The notes under the pieces: model-generated
Seen by the model: the letters and a program-made list of their open reading frames with translations, nothing else
What the model was told of the DNA's origin: nothing
The model's database searches: none
Shown: piece after piece, positions 46,063 to 54,832 of the stretch
Layout: every line of letters begins with the position of its first letter
Position numbering within the stretch: the stretch's first letter is position 1
Translations under genes and position numbers: made by a program
NCBI RefSeq assembly: GCF_029624125.1
Contig: NZ_JARSBN010000003.1
Location: 124,001 to 188,000, forward strand
DNA: 64,000 nucleotides
From: Winogradskyella marincola
Lineage (GTDB): Bacteria; Bacteroidota; Bacteroidia; Flavobacteriales; Flavobacteriaceae
Reading direction: 5' to 3'

Positions 46063-47754
46063 ATGAGTGATGATAAACAAATAATATTTTCAATGTCTGG
46101 TGTTACAAAGACATTTCAATCTGCAAATACACCAGTTTTAAAAAATATATACTTAAGTTTTTTCTATGGTGCCAAAATTGGTATTCTAGGTCTTAACGGT
46201 TCTGGTAAATCTACTTTATTAAAGATTATTGCAGGTGTAGATAAAAACTATCAAGGAGATGTTGTTTTTAAGCAAGGTTACACTGTAGGTTATTTAGAGC
46301 AAGAACCACAACTAGATGAAGAAAAAACGGTTATGGAAGTTGTTAAGGAAGGAGCAGCAGAAGTTGTTGCAATCCTTGATGAGTATAACAAAATAAACGA
46401 TCAGTTTGGCTTAGAGGAAGTTTATAGCGATCCAGATAAAATGGAAAAGCTTATGAATCGCCAGGCAGAATTACAAGATCAAATAGACGCAACTAATGCT
46501 TGGGAGTTAGATACCAAGTTAGAAATAGCAATGGATGCTTTGCGTACACCAGATGGAAGTAAAAAAATAGGAGTACTTTCTGGAGGTGAGCGTCGTAGAG
46601 TAGCGCTTTGTCGTTTATTATTGCAAGAACCAGATGTGTTATTATTAGATGAGCCAACTAACCACTTAGATGCAGAGTCTGTGCATTGGTTAGAGCATCA
46701 TTTAGCACAGTATAAAGGAACTGTTATTGCTGTAACGCACGATAGATATTTCTTAGATAATGTTGCAGGATGGATTTTAGAGCTCGATAGAGGAGAAGGT
46801 ATTCCATGGAAGGGAAATTACTCTTCTTGGTTAGATCAAAAATCTAAGCGATTAGCTCAAGAAAGCAAGTCTGCTTCTAAGCGTCAAAAAACATTAGAAC
46901 GTGAGTTAGATTGGGTAAGACAAGGTGCAAAAGGTCGTCAAACAAAGCAAAAAGCACGTTTGAAGAATTATGACAAGCTTATGAGTCAAGATCAAAAACA
47001 ACTTGACGAAAAGCTTGAAATATACATACCAAATGGTCCACGTTTAGGTACTAATGTTATTGAAGCTTTAGGTGTAGCTAAAGGCTATGACGATAAATTA
47101 CTATATGACGACTTAAATTTTAATTTACCTCAAGCAGGAATTGTAGGTGTAATTGGGCCAAATGGTGCTGGTAAAACCACAATTTTTAGAATGATTATGG
47201 GTGAAGAAACACCTGATAAAGGTGAATTTAAAGTAGGTGAAACTGCTAAGATTGCTTATGTAGATCAAAGTCACTCTAAAATAGACCCAGAGAAAACAAT
47301 CTGGCAAAACTTTAGTGATGAGCAAGAGTTAGTGATGATGGGAGGACGTCAAGTTAATTCTAGAGCTTACTTAAGTCGTTTTAACTTCTCTGGAAGCGAA
47401 CAAAACAAAAAAGTAAAGCTACTTTCTGGTGGAGAGAGAAACCGACTTCATTTAGCAATGACATTAAAAGAAGAAGGTAATGTATTGCTTTTAGATGAGC
47501 CAACTAACGATCTTGATGTTAATACATTACGTGCGCTTGAAGAAGGTTTAGAGAACTTTGCAGGTTGTGCTGTAGTTATTAGTCACGATAGATGGTTCTT
47601 AGATCGTATTTGTACTCACATTTTAGCTTTTGAAGGAGACTCACAAGTCTATTTCTTTGAAGGTGGATTTAGTGATTATGAAGAAAACAAGAAAAAGCGT
47701 CTTGGAGGTGATTTAATGCCAAAACGAATAAAGTACAAGAAACTAGTAAGATAA
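46063..47754 (+). CDS. ettA: Energy-dependent translational throttle protein EttA (ABC-F ATPase)
   Basis: 563 residues with two ABC domains and no membrane segment. ABC1 has Walker A GLNGSGKST (about 43-51), signature LSGGERRRVALC and LLLDEPTNHLD. The inter-domain linker includes the EttA-type arginine/lysine-rich region (KRQKTLERELDWVRQGAKGR). ABC2 has GPNGAGKTT, LLSGGERNRLHLA and LLLDEPTNDLD. EttA binds the ribosomal E site and gates the first peptide bond according to ATP/ADP. Confidence 0.93.
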   Translation: MSDDKQIIFSMSGVTKTFQSANTPVLKNIYLSFFYGAKIGILGLNGSGKSTLLKIIAGVDKNYQGDVVFKQGYTVGYLEQEPQLDEEKTVMEVVKEGAAEVVAILDEYNKINDQFGLEEVYSDPDKMEKLMNRQAELQDQIDATNAWELDTKLEIAMDALRTPDGSKKIGVLSGGERRRVALCRLLLQEPDVLLLDEPTNHLDAESVHWLEHHLAQYKGTVIAVTHDRYFLDNVAGWILELDRGEGIPWKGNYSSWLDQKSKRLAQESKSASKRQKTLERELDWVRQGAKGRQTKQKARLKNYDKLMSQDQKQLDEKLEIYIPNGPRLGTNVIEALGVAKGYDDKLLYDDLNFNLPQAGIVGVIGPNGAGKTTIFRMIMGEETPDKGEFKVGETAKIAYVDQSHSKIDPEKTIWQNFSDEQELVMMGGRQVNSRAYLSRFNFSGSEQNKKVKLLSGGERNRLHLAMTLKEEGNVLLLDEPTNDLDVNTLRALEEGLENFAGCAVVISHDRWFLDRICTHILAFEGDSQVYFFEGGFSDYEENKKKRLGGDLMPKRIKYKKLVR

Positions 47755-47762
47755 ATGATATT

Positions 47763-47793
47763 AAAAAAGCCTACAGAAATGTAGGCTTTTTTT
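47763..47793. terminator. Bidirectional terminator after ettA
   Basis: Stem GCCTACA / TGTAGGC with GAAA loop between A- and T-runs; also ends the convergent small-membrane-protein pair. Confidence 0.87.
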
Positions 47794-47993
47794 TATTCGT
47801 AAAGGTGATTATTGCTGAGTTTGTAATCACATTGTTTTTCGGTATGTTGAGATATCTCTTTAAAATTTGATTCAAATTTTATTAACTCTTCTTTTATAGA
47901 AGACTCGTGCTCATATATATAAAGCGAAGATTTCGAATATATAATTGCTATAGCTAGTATAGTTAAAAATATAAAGAAAAAAATTAACCACAT
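47793..47993 (-). CDS. Small single-span membrane protein (pair member 2)
   Basis: 66 residues: an N-terminal helix (MWLIFFFIFLTILAIAIIY), then a charged, partly helical cytoplasmic or periplasmic tail ending SNNHLYE. The upstream neighbour ends SGHLYGDN, so the two may be diverged duplicates or share a binding tail. Six bases separate them. Function unknown; the terminator directly after its stop supports a real gene. Confidence 0.55.
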   Translation of the reverse strand: MWLIFFFIFLTILAIAIIYSKSSLYIYEHESSIKEELIKFESNFKEISQHTEKQCDYKLSNNHLYE

Positions 47994-47999
47994 ATATGT

Positions 48000-48224
48000 T
48001 TAGTTATCTCCGTAAAGATGTCCACTAGTAAAATCTTTGTAAGATTCATCAGATTCTTTAAAGATATTTGTTTCCATTAATTTCTTGTTTTCGGCTTTTA
48101 GTCTATACATCTTAATTATAGCTAATATTATGAAAACAAGGAATATAGATGCCACAGCTATTAAAATCATTGTAAGCTGTGTTGTGGTTACTACTAAAGC
48201 TATTGAAAGCAGTATATTAAGCAT
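48000..48224 (-). CDS. Small membrane protein (pair member 1)
   Basis: 74 residues with one long or two short hydrophobic helices (about 2-40), a basic stop-transfer (KMYRLKAENKK) and an acidic tail ending SGHLYGDN. Cotranscribed with the next small gene. The 199 bases upstream (48225-48423) hold no gene or clear promoter that I could identify. Function unknown. Confidence 0.55.
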   Translation of the reverse strand: MLNILLSIALVVTTTQLTMILIAVASIFLVFIILAIIKMYRLKAENKKLMETNIFKESDESYKDFTSGHLYGDN

Positions 48225-48423
48225 GATTATAAATTTGATTTGGGTTCTATAGCGCTAATATAGAAAAAAATACAATCATAAATGGTTAATTATAAATATT
48301 TTACACTAATTTATTTATCAACAACATCGATTAAGTGTTGCTTTATTTCGATAAAAAGCAGTGTTTTAGGGCGTTTCAAGAGGTTTCTATTATGTTATTA
48401 AATTGAAAAATTTATATTAAAAT

Positions 48424-49185
48424 TTAATACCATTTAATAAGTTCTACGTTAATAGATTTAATCGAATCATTAACAATCTTCTTAAACAATTCAACATCAC
48501 TTTTACCATCAGTACCTCTATAATGGTATGGATATACGGTTTTTGGTTTAAAATCTAAAACTGCACTAGCAGCACTTTCTACAGTCATGGTATAAGGCAG
48601 ATTCATACAAACAAAAGCTTTGTCTATATTTTTTAGGTTGCGCATTTCAGGAATATCTTCAGTATCTCCAGATATGTAGATACGCTCATTATTTATGGTT
48701 AATACGTATCCATTACCTCTTCCTTTAGGGTGAAACTTTAAAGCTTCTTCTCTAAGGTTGTACATTGGTATGGCTTCAATCTCAATACCTTTTGCTTCTG
48801 TCTTCTCGTTGTTGTTTAGAATTTTATATGTTGGGTTAAAGTCTTTAGGAAACTTATCTACAACCGCTTTAGGTGCAATTATCAGAGTGCTTTCTAAGTC
48901 AAATTCAAATAACGTTTTAAAACTATAGTGATCTCCATGAATGTCGGTTATCAATATAATATCTGCTTTTCCAAAGCCTTCATAAGCACTAGATTCACCT
49001 GTAGGATCTACATATACATTAGTATCTCCATATTTTAATATCATCGAAGCATGTTCAAAAGGAATAATCTTTAGCTCATTAGAGGTTTCAGTATTTGCTT
49101 TAATCTCTTCAGAGTTTTTTTCATTTTTACAACAAAAAACGGATAGACATAAGGTTGCAATGAGTGTAATTTTTAAAAGTTTCAT
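48424..49185 (-). CDS. MBL-fold metal-dependent hydrolase lipoprotein (UlaG-like)
   Basis: 253 residues. Lipoprotein signal KITLIATLCLSVFCC is followed by a metallo-beta-lactamase fold of the UlaG/YtnP type. It shows FEHASMILKYGDTNVYVDP, ILITDIHGDHYS (motif HxHxDH with Asp for the first His), IYISGDTEDIPEM and YPYHYRGTDGKSD. The first-His replacement is, from memory, common in this lipoprotein subgroup. Probably periplasmic; substrate unknown. Confidence 0.83.
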   Translation of the reverse strand: MKLLKITLIATLCLSVFCCKNEKNSEEIKANTETSNELKIIPFEHASMILKYGDTNVYVDPTGESSAYEGFGKADIILITDIHGDHYSFKTLFEFDLESTLIIAPKAVVDKFPKDFNPTYKILNNNEKTEAKGIEIEAIPMYNLREEALKFHPKGRGNGYVLTINNERIYISGDTEDIPEMRNLKNIDKAFVCMNLPYTMTVESAASAVLDFKPKTVYPYHYRGTDGKSDVELFKKIVNDSIKSINVELIKWY

Positions 49186-49351
49186 TTGAGTTGATTTTCT
49201 ATAAAGATATTCAACAAATAGCGCTAACTAAAATTTTGTAACATTTTTATAACATCTGCTACCTATAATTTGAGAGTAAAGTTTTTATAGTCTTAAAAAT
49301 TTACCGAAATTGTTATCCTAAAATTTGTTCAACTTAATAATACCTTACCAT

Positions 49352-50692
49352 ATGTCTGATGATTTTGATTTATTAGAAACCAATTCACAACAAAAACCTG
49401 AAAAAGTAGATGTAAACTGGGGAAAAGCCATAGACCAGATGAAATCTAAATTGGCGCAAGAGGATGATCCAGAAAGTCGTCAAAAAATCTTAAATGCTAC
49501 ATTAGATAATGTTGTGGATATGGCAGAGAAGGACAGAAGTACACTTCTAGATGCTATTAAGGATTTAACAGATTATCAGGATGAAGTTGGTATTATGTTC
49601 GAAGGTTTTTCGGCATTAAATGCTGCTGAGCAAAAAATTATTGATGATGCTGTAAAACGTCTTGAGCGTGCAAAGGTTGAACTTGAAGATGCAAAGGCCA
49701 AGCCAGACACATGGTGGAATAATCTTTGGGGAAGAAAAAGCAAAATTAGAGAAGCAGAGCAAGAGCTTCAGAATGCTCAAAAAGAGCGTGATGGTGCGGA
49801 TAATAAAGCCAAAGCTATGTTTCAGCAACGTATAGAAACAGCTGATGTACAGACGTTGTTAAATGAGTTGTCATTCAAAAGTCAGGCAGCCATAAAGCGT
49901 CTAAAAGATAGAGAGCTCGAAATTAAAGAGGTTGAAGAAAGTTTAAAATCCGCTATTGTAGAAGCAAGTAACAATCACACCAAAGCTTTAGAAAAAAAGA
50001 AGCAGGTAGAAACGCAGCTTGAAGAACAATATGCGCTTTTAAAGCAAGCCAGACAAGCACTAGAGGAAGTAGCAGACAAGCAGTCTACTGAATATTCTGA
50101 GGCTTTAGAAAAAGTAACAGGATTAGAACAAAAAGTTGAAGAGTTAGAAGGTCTGAAAAATGCTTACACCACATTGGCAGCTTCTAAAGATAGTTTCGTT
50201 CACAAACATAACTTAACAATTAAGGTATTAACATCTTTACGTAGTAATCTACAAACGCATCGTGCGAAACTAAAATCAGATACAGACGAGCGTCTTAAAT
50301 ATTACGATGGCTATGTAGTAGCATTAAAAGCACGTACAGACCAAGAGTTCACTGCGATTTTAGAGCACTTAGGTGTTAAAACCGATGAGCATATTGGTGA
50401 AACTTTAGCAGCAATGCATACAGCAAGTGCTAAAGCACGTCAGGAAATGATGGATAATATTCCTGTGCACGAAAAAGTAATGCAAGGTATTTACGGAAGT
50501 TATGCTGAAGCACTTAAAGACATTAGATCAAAGGATGCTGAAATTCAGAAAAACTTTGCAGACCGTTATGGTATTGATATGAAAGAAATTTTTGACGAAT
50601 ATTACAGCGCAGATTCTAACGCACCTTCAGGTGATGGTCAACCAACAGGCGAACCTAAGCCAGAAGCTAATGAAGATGATTTACTTGGATAA
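49352..50692 (+). CDS. Long coiled-coil protein heading the AAA+/membrane gene run
   Basis: 446 residues from the ATG at 49352 (a TTG 27 bases earlier is less likely). Nearly all helix: an acidic N-terminus, then long heptad regions at about 85-175 and 180-280 with high Glu/Lys/Gln/Ala, a helical C-domain, and a disordered acidic Pro/Gly tail ending EANEDDLLG. No signal peptide or membrane helix. Database entries of this type are sometimes labelled microtubule-binding, without functional support. It could scaffold or be remodelled by the AAA+ ATPase two genes on; that is inference from context. Confidence 0.75.
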   Translation: MSDDFDLLETNSQQKPEKVDVNWGKAIDQMKSKLAQEDDPESRQKILNATLDNVVDMAEKDRSTLLDAIKDLTDYQDEVGIMFEGFSALNAAEQKIIDDAVKRLERAKVELEDAKAKPDTWWNNLWGRKSKIREAEQELQNAQKERDGADNKAKAMFQQRIETADVQTLLNELSFKSQAAIKRLKDRELEIKEVEESLKSAIVEASNNHTKALEKKKQVETQLEEQYALLKQARQALEEVADKQSTEYSEALEKVTGLEQKVEELEGLKNAYTTLAASKDSFVHKHNLTIKVLTSLRSNLQTHRAKLKSDTDERLKYYDGYVVALKARTDQEFTAILEHLGVKTDEHIGETLAAMHTASAKARQEMMDNIPVHEKVMQGIYGSYAEALKDIRSKDAEIQKNFADRYGIDMKEIFDEYYSADSNAPSGDGQPTGEPKPEANEDDLLG

Positions 50693-50703
50693 ATCTAGTC
50701 ATC

Positions 50704-50772
50704 AGTAACAGTATTCAGTTGCAGTTGTTAGTTAACTGAATACTGTCACTGTAAACTGAAAACTAAACCATG
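50704..50772. repeat. Spacer repeat with 17-bp stem before the second gene of the run
   Basis: Arms 50704-50720 and 50734-50750 form an inverted repeat with one mismatch in 17 (core ACAGTATTCAGTT). The last 20 bases before and including the ATG recur identically at 51860-51879. Confidence 0.8.
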
Positions 50773-51813
50773 ATTGTAACTCCCTTAGATTCCGCAGTAT
50801 TAGATTCTAAAGAGCAGTATGTGTTCTATCACAAAATGATAGATTTTACACTCAAAGAATTGATTACGGCAGTTCAGGCCAAGCATATATTAAGTCAACA
50901 AGAAATATTGCTGTTTAAGCAGTACACAGATTTACTATTATATTCTATTGAAGCCATGCGTGTAAAGTACATGTATGACGATGAGGAAAACATGAAAGTT
51001 GATCTTACAGATTCTAGTTTTCCAAATTATTTGGAATTTAGATATCTTTTTAATGACCTCGAATTACGTGAAGAGTTTTTAACCAAACTCACAGATATTG
51101 ATATTTTAAAAGATGAATTTCTAGACACCTTGATGCGAAAGAAAGAACCAATTTCTAAACGCAAATTATTTCAGGCAGCATCAATAGTATATTATTCTTC
51201 TGCAAAAAAGGAGTATATCTTCAATCGTTTTGTGCAAGGTAAGATTATAGCTGCACCTCAAGACTCACCAGCAGAACATTTGGTAAGCTGGAGCTTTTAT
51301 GATGTTACACACAACAGACCTTTTGTTTGCTACATGTATTTTAATTACGATGGAAGGGATGTTAACTCATACAAAGACGAGATGTATTCGGTTTTAAAGA
51401 ATACATCAGATCGAGAGATGAATTTGGACACCATGGCTTATGCCATAGATAAGCGTTTACCAAAAGTGTTACCAAAACTTATTAAACGTATCGATTTAGG
51501 GCCAATTCATAACGTGTTTGCAAAAGATGAAAACGAAATAACACACGCCATTTTAGATGGTATTGCTAAGAAAGATATTCCGTTAGAATCGTTTGTAGTT
51601 TCATTTAAAGTAGATGAACTCGTATCTAAAAGTGAATTTAAAGAAGGTAGCTTTTTTAGCAAGCAAACCTTTCAGAAGTGGGCAAGTCCGTTCAGACAGC
51701 GTTATGTTTTTGCACCACATAGAATAATACAATTATTATATAACAAAACACCAGAAATTATGAATAAGTTGGCAATTCCGCCAGTTCAGGTTTCTGATTT
51801 AAAAATAAAATAA
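50770..51813 (+). CDS. Hypothetical protein of the AAA+ gene run
   Basis: 347 residues, soluble, not recognised. The N-terminal half is helical (SKEQYVFYHKMIDFTLKELI, SQQEILLFKQYTDLLLYSIE). The middle has beta segments (HLVSWSFYDVT, PFVCYMYFNYDGRD), and the C-terminus is mixed (FSKQTFQKWASPFRQRYVF). No catalytic motif or signal peptide. It is placed between the coiled-coil protein and the AAA+ ATPase, and so is a probable subunit or adaptor of the same assembly (inference). Spacer repeats precede both this gene and the next. Confidence 0.75.
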   Translation: MIVTPLDSAVLDSKEQYVFYHKMIDFTLKELITAVQAKHILSQQEILLFKQYTDLLLYSIEAMRVKYMYDDEENMKVDLTDSSFPNYLEFRYLFNDLELREEFLTKLTDIDILKDEFLDTLMRKKEPISKRKLFQAASIVYYSSAKKEYIFNRFVQGKIIAAPQDSPAEHLVSWSFYDVTHNRPFVCYMYFNYDGRDVNSYKDEMYSVLKNTSDREMNLDTMAYAIDKRLPKVLPKLIKRIDLGPIHNVFAKDENEITHAILDGIAKKDIPLESFVVSFKVDELVSKSEFKEGSFFSKQTFQKWASPFRQRYVFAPHRIIQLLYNKTPEIMNKLAIPPVQVSDLKIK

Positions 51814-51814
51814 G

Positions 51815-51879
51815 TTACAGTTTCAGTCGCAGTATTCAGGTGCTGCAAACTGAGTCTGCAAACTGAAAACTAAACCATG
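51815..51879. repeat. Second copy of the spacer repeat before the AAA+ gene
   Basis: Contains CAGTATTCAG and two partial CTGCAAACTGA units. Positions 51860-51879 are identical to 50753-50772, including the start codon context. Confidence 0.75.
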
Positions 51880-53838
51880 CAACACAACTCAACTTTTCCA
51901 ATAAAACAAAATGAACTCAATATGCTTCGAGATGAAGCAACATCTTACCTAAAGTCTATTCAGTGGGAACAAAGTCAACGTGCCAAAAATAGAGATAATG
52001 ATGGTAAAGATGAGTCTATTTTGTTGTACCTATCTCGAGCTAATAACGGCAGTAATGTGTCTGTAACATCAGTTTCTAAAACCATTTTAAGCTTAAAAAA
52101 GAAATTGTTACCAGAATCGGTTGCTATTCCGTTGTTTCTTAATCAGACGTTATATGCCGTACAAGAAGGGATTACACTTGGTATTTGGGTAAAGGATAGT
52201 TACTATGATGCTTCAGGTTTATCAACCTTAGTAGAAAACAAATCAGCATTAGATAACTCAGGAAAACGCGAATACGAAAGTAAAATGCTTACAGCAACAG
52301 CGTTTATGCTATTTGCTACAGCCTATAAAATTCTACACGATTTAAAACCGTATGCTTCGGACGATTTATCGGTAATGAAACAGAAGTTTGCAGGTATTCC
52401 AGAAGTGTCGTTTTTATCGCCTTTAAAAGGAATTTCGTGTCAATTGTTTTATTATGATAAGTACTTAGGACATCCAGACATTATCAAAACCGACAAAGAT
52501 GTTATTGATTTTACGGTTGTTTATTTTGAAGCGCTTATAGATGAAATTCAGTTAAGAAAAAGCACCTTAGAATATACCGATACGATTGAAGATCGTTCGT
52601 TTAAATTAGAAAATTCAGACTTTACGATTGATGGTTGGAACAACGTTTTTGCAGGAACTGCCGTAAGTGTAGAGTTCAATAAAATTCAGTTTGAACAAAT
52701 TGTTGGAAACAAAGATGCTAAGCACTTTGCCAGACGATTAACAGAACGATTATTAAGCTACGATTTTGAAGCAAAAAAGAATCCATTTCAAGAGCTTGGT
52801 GGTTTTATGCCAGTATTTATGGGTTACGGAATTCCAGGTACAGGAAAAAGTATGTTGATTGCAGCTATTGCTACACGATTAAAAGAGCATAGCGAAAACT
52901 TAAATATTCCATTTTTATTTCATCCAATGCCAGATACGTTGATTTCAACATTTCAAGGTGGTTCTGCAGAGAAAATGGTAGAATGGATGAAACCTTTGCA
53001 AGATCCAACTCGTCTCATTTTTGCACCAATTGATGATGCAGAGAATAACCTTCAAGAGCGTACAACGCAAGGTGTTTCGGCTGGTGTTAAGGAAGTGATT
53101 GGTGTGTTTCTAAGATATACCGAAGGTGCTTATGCGGTTAATTATGGTAACAGTTCAATAGGTTTATTTACCAACTTGCCAGAAATGTTGGATAAGGCTG
53201 TGATATCTCGTGTGCAAGGTCGTTTTAAAATTGATGGAGCACGAAACGAAAAGGACTTTGTAGATCAGGATTATCTATGGTGGAAAAAGCTCGAAGATAC
53301 CATGCCAGATTTTATAAACATGAGTAATCCTAGCGATTATAACTATCTCGATGCTCAGAAAGTAGCAAAGAATCTAGGCGAAATCTTAGAAAAAATAGAC
53401 AAACCAACTGAAGAACGTGTGTTAGATACGTTCGATAAAGTGTCGAGCAAATACAAAGACAATGAGCATATGTTTTATGCGCATTTATATACTGAAATAC
53501 AGAAGATATTTCCATTCTTTTCTTCTCGTGATGTTAGAAATATTCAAAAGGCCGTATCGTTACGTTTAACGGATTTCGACTTAGAAGATGATTGGTTCAA
53601 CAATCCTGAAGTGTATTTCAAAAAAGATTATGACACTAAATTTGGGATGCTTCAAGAATTGATGCGTGCCAATATGAAAGGACTCGATTTTAGTGACATA
53701 AGACGACAAGAAGTAGTAAGATATCTAGATAATGTAGCAACGATTGCAGATACTGACTTTAAGCGTAAAGTTGATGCCAGAATTGATCAATTAAATATAG
53801 AATCTGAGGCAAGAGAACGTTTTGGAAAAGGAAATTAA
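51877..53838 (+). CDS. AAA+ ATPase of unknown function
   Basis: 653 residues. An all-alpha N-terminal region (about 1-240) precedes an AAA+ module. An initial FEQIVGNKDAKHFARRLTER segment (272-291) leads to Walker A GYGIPGTGKS (316-325) and Walker B LIFAPIDDAEN (380-390). A sensor-1-like FTNLPEMLDKAVISRVQGRF (431-450) follows, with R445/R449 as arginine-finger candidates. The helical lid and C-terminus follow. It lacks the Clp, Lon or FtsH protease parts. It resembles classic AAA remodelling ATPases; the substrate may be the coiled-coil or membrane proteins of the run (inference). Confidence 0.85.
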   Translation: MQHNSTFPIKQNELNMLRDEATSYLKSIQWEQSQRAKNRDNDGKDESILLYLSRANNGSNVSVTSVSKTILSLKKKLLPESVAIPLFLNQTLYAVQEGITLGIWVKDSYYDASGLSTLVENKSALDNSGKREYESKMLTATAFMLFATAYKILHDLKPYASDDLSVMKQKFAGIPEVSFLSPLKGISCQLFYYDKYLGHPDIIKTDKDVIDFTVVYFEALIDEIQLRKSTLEYTDTIEDRSFKLENSDFTIDGWNNVFAGTAVSVEFNKIQFEQIVGNKDAKHFARRLTERLLSYDFEAKKNPFQELGGFMPVFMGYGIPGTGKSMLIAAIATRLKEHSENLNIPFLFHPMPDTLISTFQGGSAEKMVEWMKPLQDPTRLIFAPIDDAENNLQERTTQGVSAGVKEVIGVFLRYTEGAYAVNYGNSSIGLFTNLPEMLDKAVISRVQGRFKIDGARNEKDFVDQDYLWWKKLEDTMPDFINMSNPSDYNYLDAQKVAKNLGEILEKIDKPTEERVLDTFDKVSSKYKDNEHMFYAHLYTEIQKIFPFFSSRDVRNIQKAVSLRLTDFDLEDDWFNNPEVYFKKDYDTKFGMLQELMRANMKGLDFSDIRRQEVVRYLDNVATIADTDFKRKVDARIDQLNIESEARERFGKGN

Positions 53839-53854
53839 AAAGAATTTAGTTATC

Positions 53855-53874
53855 ATTCCTGCGAAGGCAGGAAT
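53855..53874. repeat. Dispersed short palindrome, copy 1
   Basis: ATTCCTGC-GAAG-GCAGGAAT followed by CT. The same unit with centre GTAG recurs at 54774-54793. Confidence 0.8.
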
Positions 53875-53896
53875 CTAAGCTATTTAAATAAAAATC

Positions 53897-54190
53897 ATGG
53901 GATTAGGTGCAGGACATGTTTTGGATATGATAAATCGGATGAAACAAAACCGAGCACAGCGTCCATCTAATCGTGACAAGTTTAAACAAAACAATAGGGA
54001 AGGGATTTATTCTTCTGAAGTAAAGAAAAAGCCAAAATTTAAAACAGTATCTGAAGAAGAGCTATTAAAAATTAAAGAACAAATAAAAGCAAATGTCCAA
54101 AAACAACGTAAAAAGGAAATTAAGATTTTCAGTATTGTCTTTATTCTAATTATACTTATAGTGTTTGGTTTTATAAAGTTCTTACTGTAG
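53897..54190 (+). CDS. Small C-tail-anchored membrane protein
   Basis: 97 residues: N-terminal MGLGAGHVLDMINRMKQNR, a very basic disordered stretch, a helix (EEELLKIKEQIKANVQKQRK), then one C-terminal membrane helix (IFSIVFILIILIVFGFIKFL). Homologues are, from memory, sometimes annotated riboflavin synthase subunit beta, which the sequence does not support. It is a cytoplasmic domain held at the membrane, four bases from the NUDIX gene. Function unknown. Confidence 0.7.
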   Translation: MGLGAGHVLDMINRMKQNRAQRPSNRDKFKQNNREGIYSSEVKKKPKFKTVSEEELLKIKEQIKANVQKQRKKEIKIFSIVFILIILIVFGFIKFLL

Positions 54191-54194
54191 TCTT

Positions 54195-54785
54195 ATGACC
54201 AAACGTATCAAAAATATCAACCGAACGATTCTTTCAGATAAATACTTTACCTTATCTCAGGTAAAATTCAATTATCAACTAAAAGATGGAAATTGGGTTG
54301 AAAACAAGTGGGAAGTTTTAGAGCGTGGTAATGCAGCAGCAGCTTTGTTGTATAATATAGAAAAGCAAACCGTTATTTTGGTAAAGCAATTCCGTTTACC
54401 AGCTTATATGAATGGAGTAGAAGATGGTTTTTTATTAGAAGTACCTGCAGGAATGTTAGAAGATGATGATACTTCAGCAGCAGAAGCCATGAAAAGAGAA
54501 CTGCTAGAAGAAACAGGTTATAAAATCCCTGAACTGAAAAAGGTTTATAGCGCTTTTGCCACACCAGGTGGCAGCACAGAACGATTTTCGTGTTTTGTTG
54601 GCGAATATACAGATGAAATGAATATCAATGAAGGCGGTGGTTTAGATACCGAAAATGAAGACATAGAAATTTTAGAAATACCATTTACAAAAGCCATTGA
54701 GATGATGGCAAATGGACATATAATCGATGCAAAGACAATTATGTTATTGCAGCATGCTCAGATAAATAAACTAATTCCTGCGTAG
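54195..54785 (+). CDS. NUDIX hydrolase, NudK (GDP-mannose pyrophosphatase)-like
   Basis: 196 residues. The NUDIX box is AGMLEDDDTSAAEAMKRELL continuing EETGY, with the REx2EE metal-binding glutamates. Upstream strands (NAAAALLYNIEKQTVILVKQ, RLPAYMNGVEDGFLLEVPAG) are typical of ADP-ribose/GDP-mannose pyrophosphatases, and NudK is the nearest match from memory. The final three residues and the TAG stop are supplied by a dispersed palindrome (54774-54793) that runs over the gene end. Confidence 0.83.
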   Translation: MTKRIKNINRTILSDKYFTLSQVKFNYQLKDGNWVENKWEVLERGNAAAALLYNIEKQTVILVKQFRLPAYMNGVEDGFLLEVPAGMLEDDDTSAAEAMKRELLEETGYKIPELKKVYSAFATPGGSTERFSCFVGEYTDEMNINEGGGLDTENEDIEILEIPFTKAIEMMANGHIIDAKTIMLLQHAQINKLIPA

Positions 54786-54793
54786 GCAGGAAT
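54774..54793. repeat. Dispersed short palindrome, copy 2
   Basis: ATTCCTGC-GTAG-GCAGGAAT, followed by CT as in copy 1 (53855-53874). It overlaps the 3' end and stop codon of the NUDIX gene. Confidence 0.8.
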
Positions 54794-54810
54794 CTCTAAA
54801 AACAAAAAGA

Positions 54811-54829
54811 TTACCGCTTTCGCGGCAAT
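54811..54829. repeat. Short hairpin repeat before the 411-residue gene
   Basis: CCGC-TTTC-GCGG within TTACCGCTTTCGCGGCAAT; a different word from the neighbouring ATTCCTGC repeat, ending just before the ATG at 54833. Confidence 0.55.
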
Positions 54830-54832
54830 AAG

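Noticed and set aside
53897..54190. Riboflavin synthase subunit beta
   Set aside because: I recall this label on homologues, but a basic, tail-anchored 97-residue protein has none of the lumazine/riboflavin synthase motifs.
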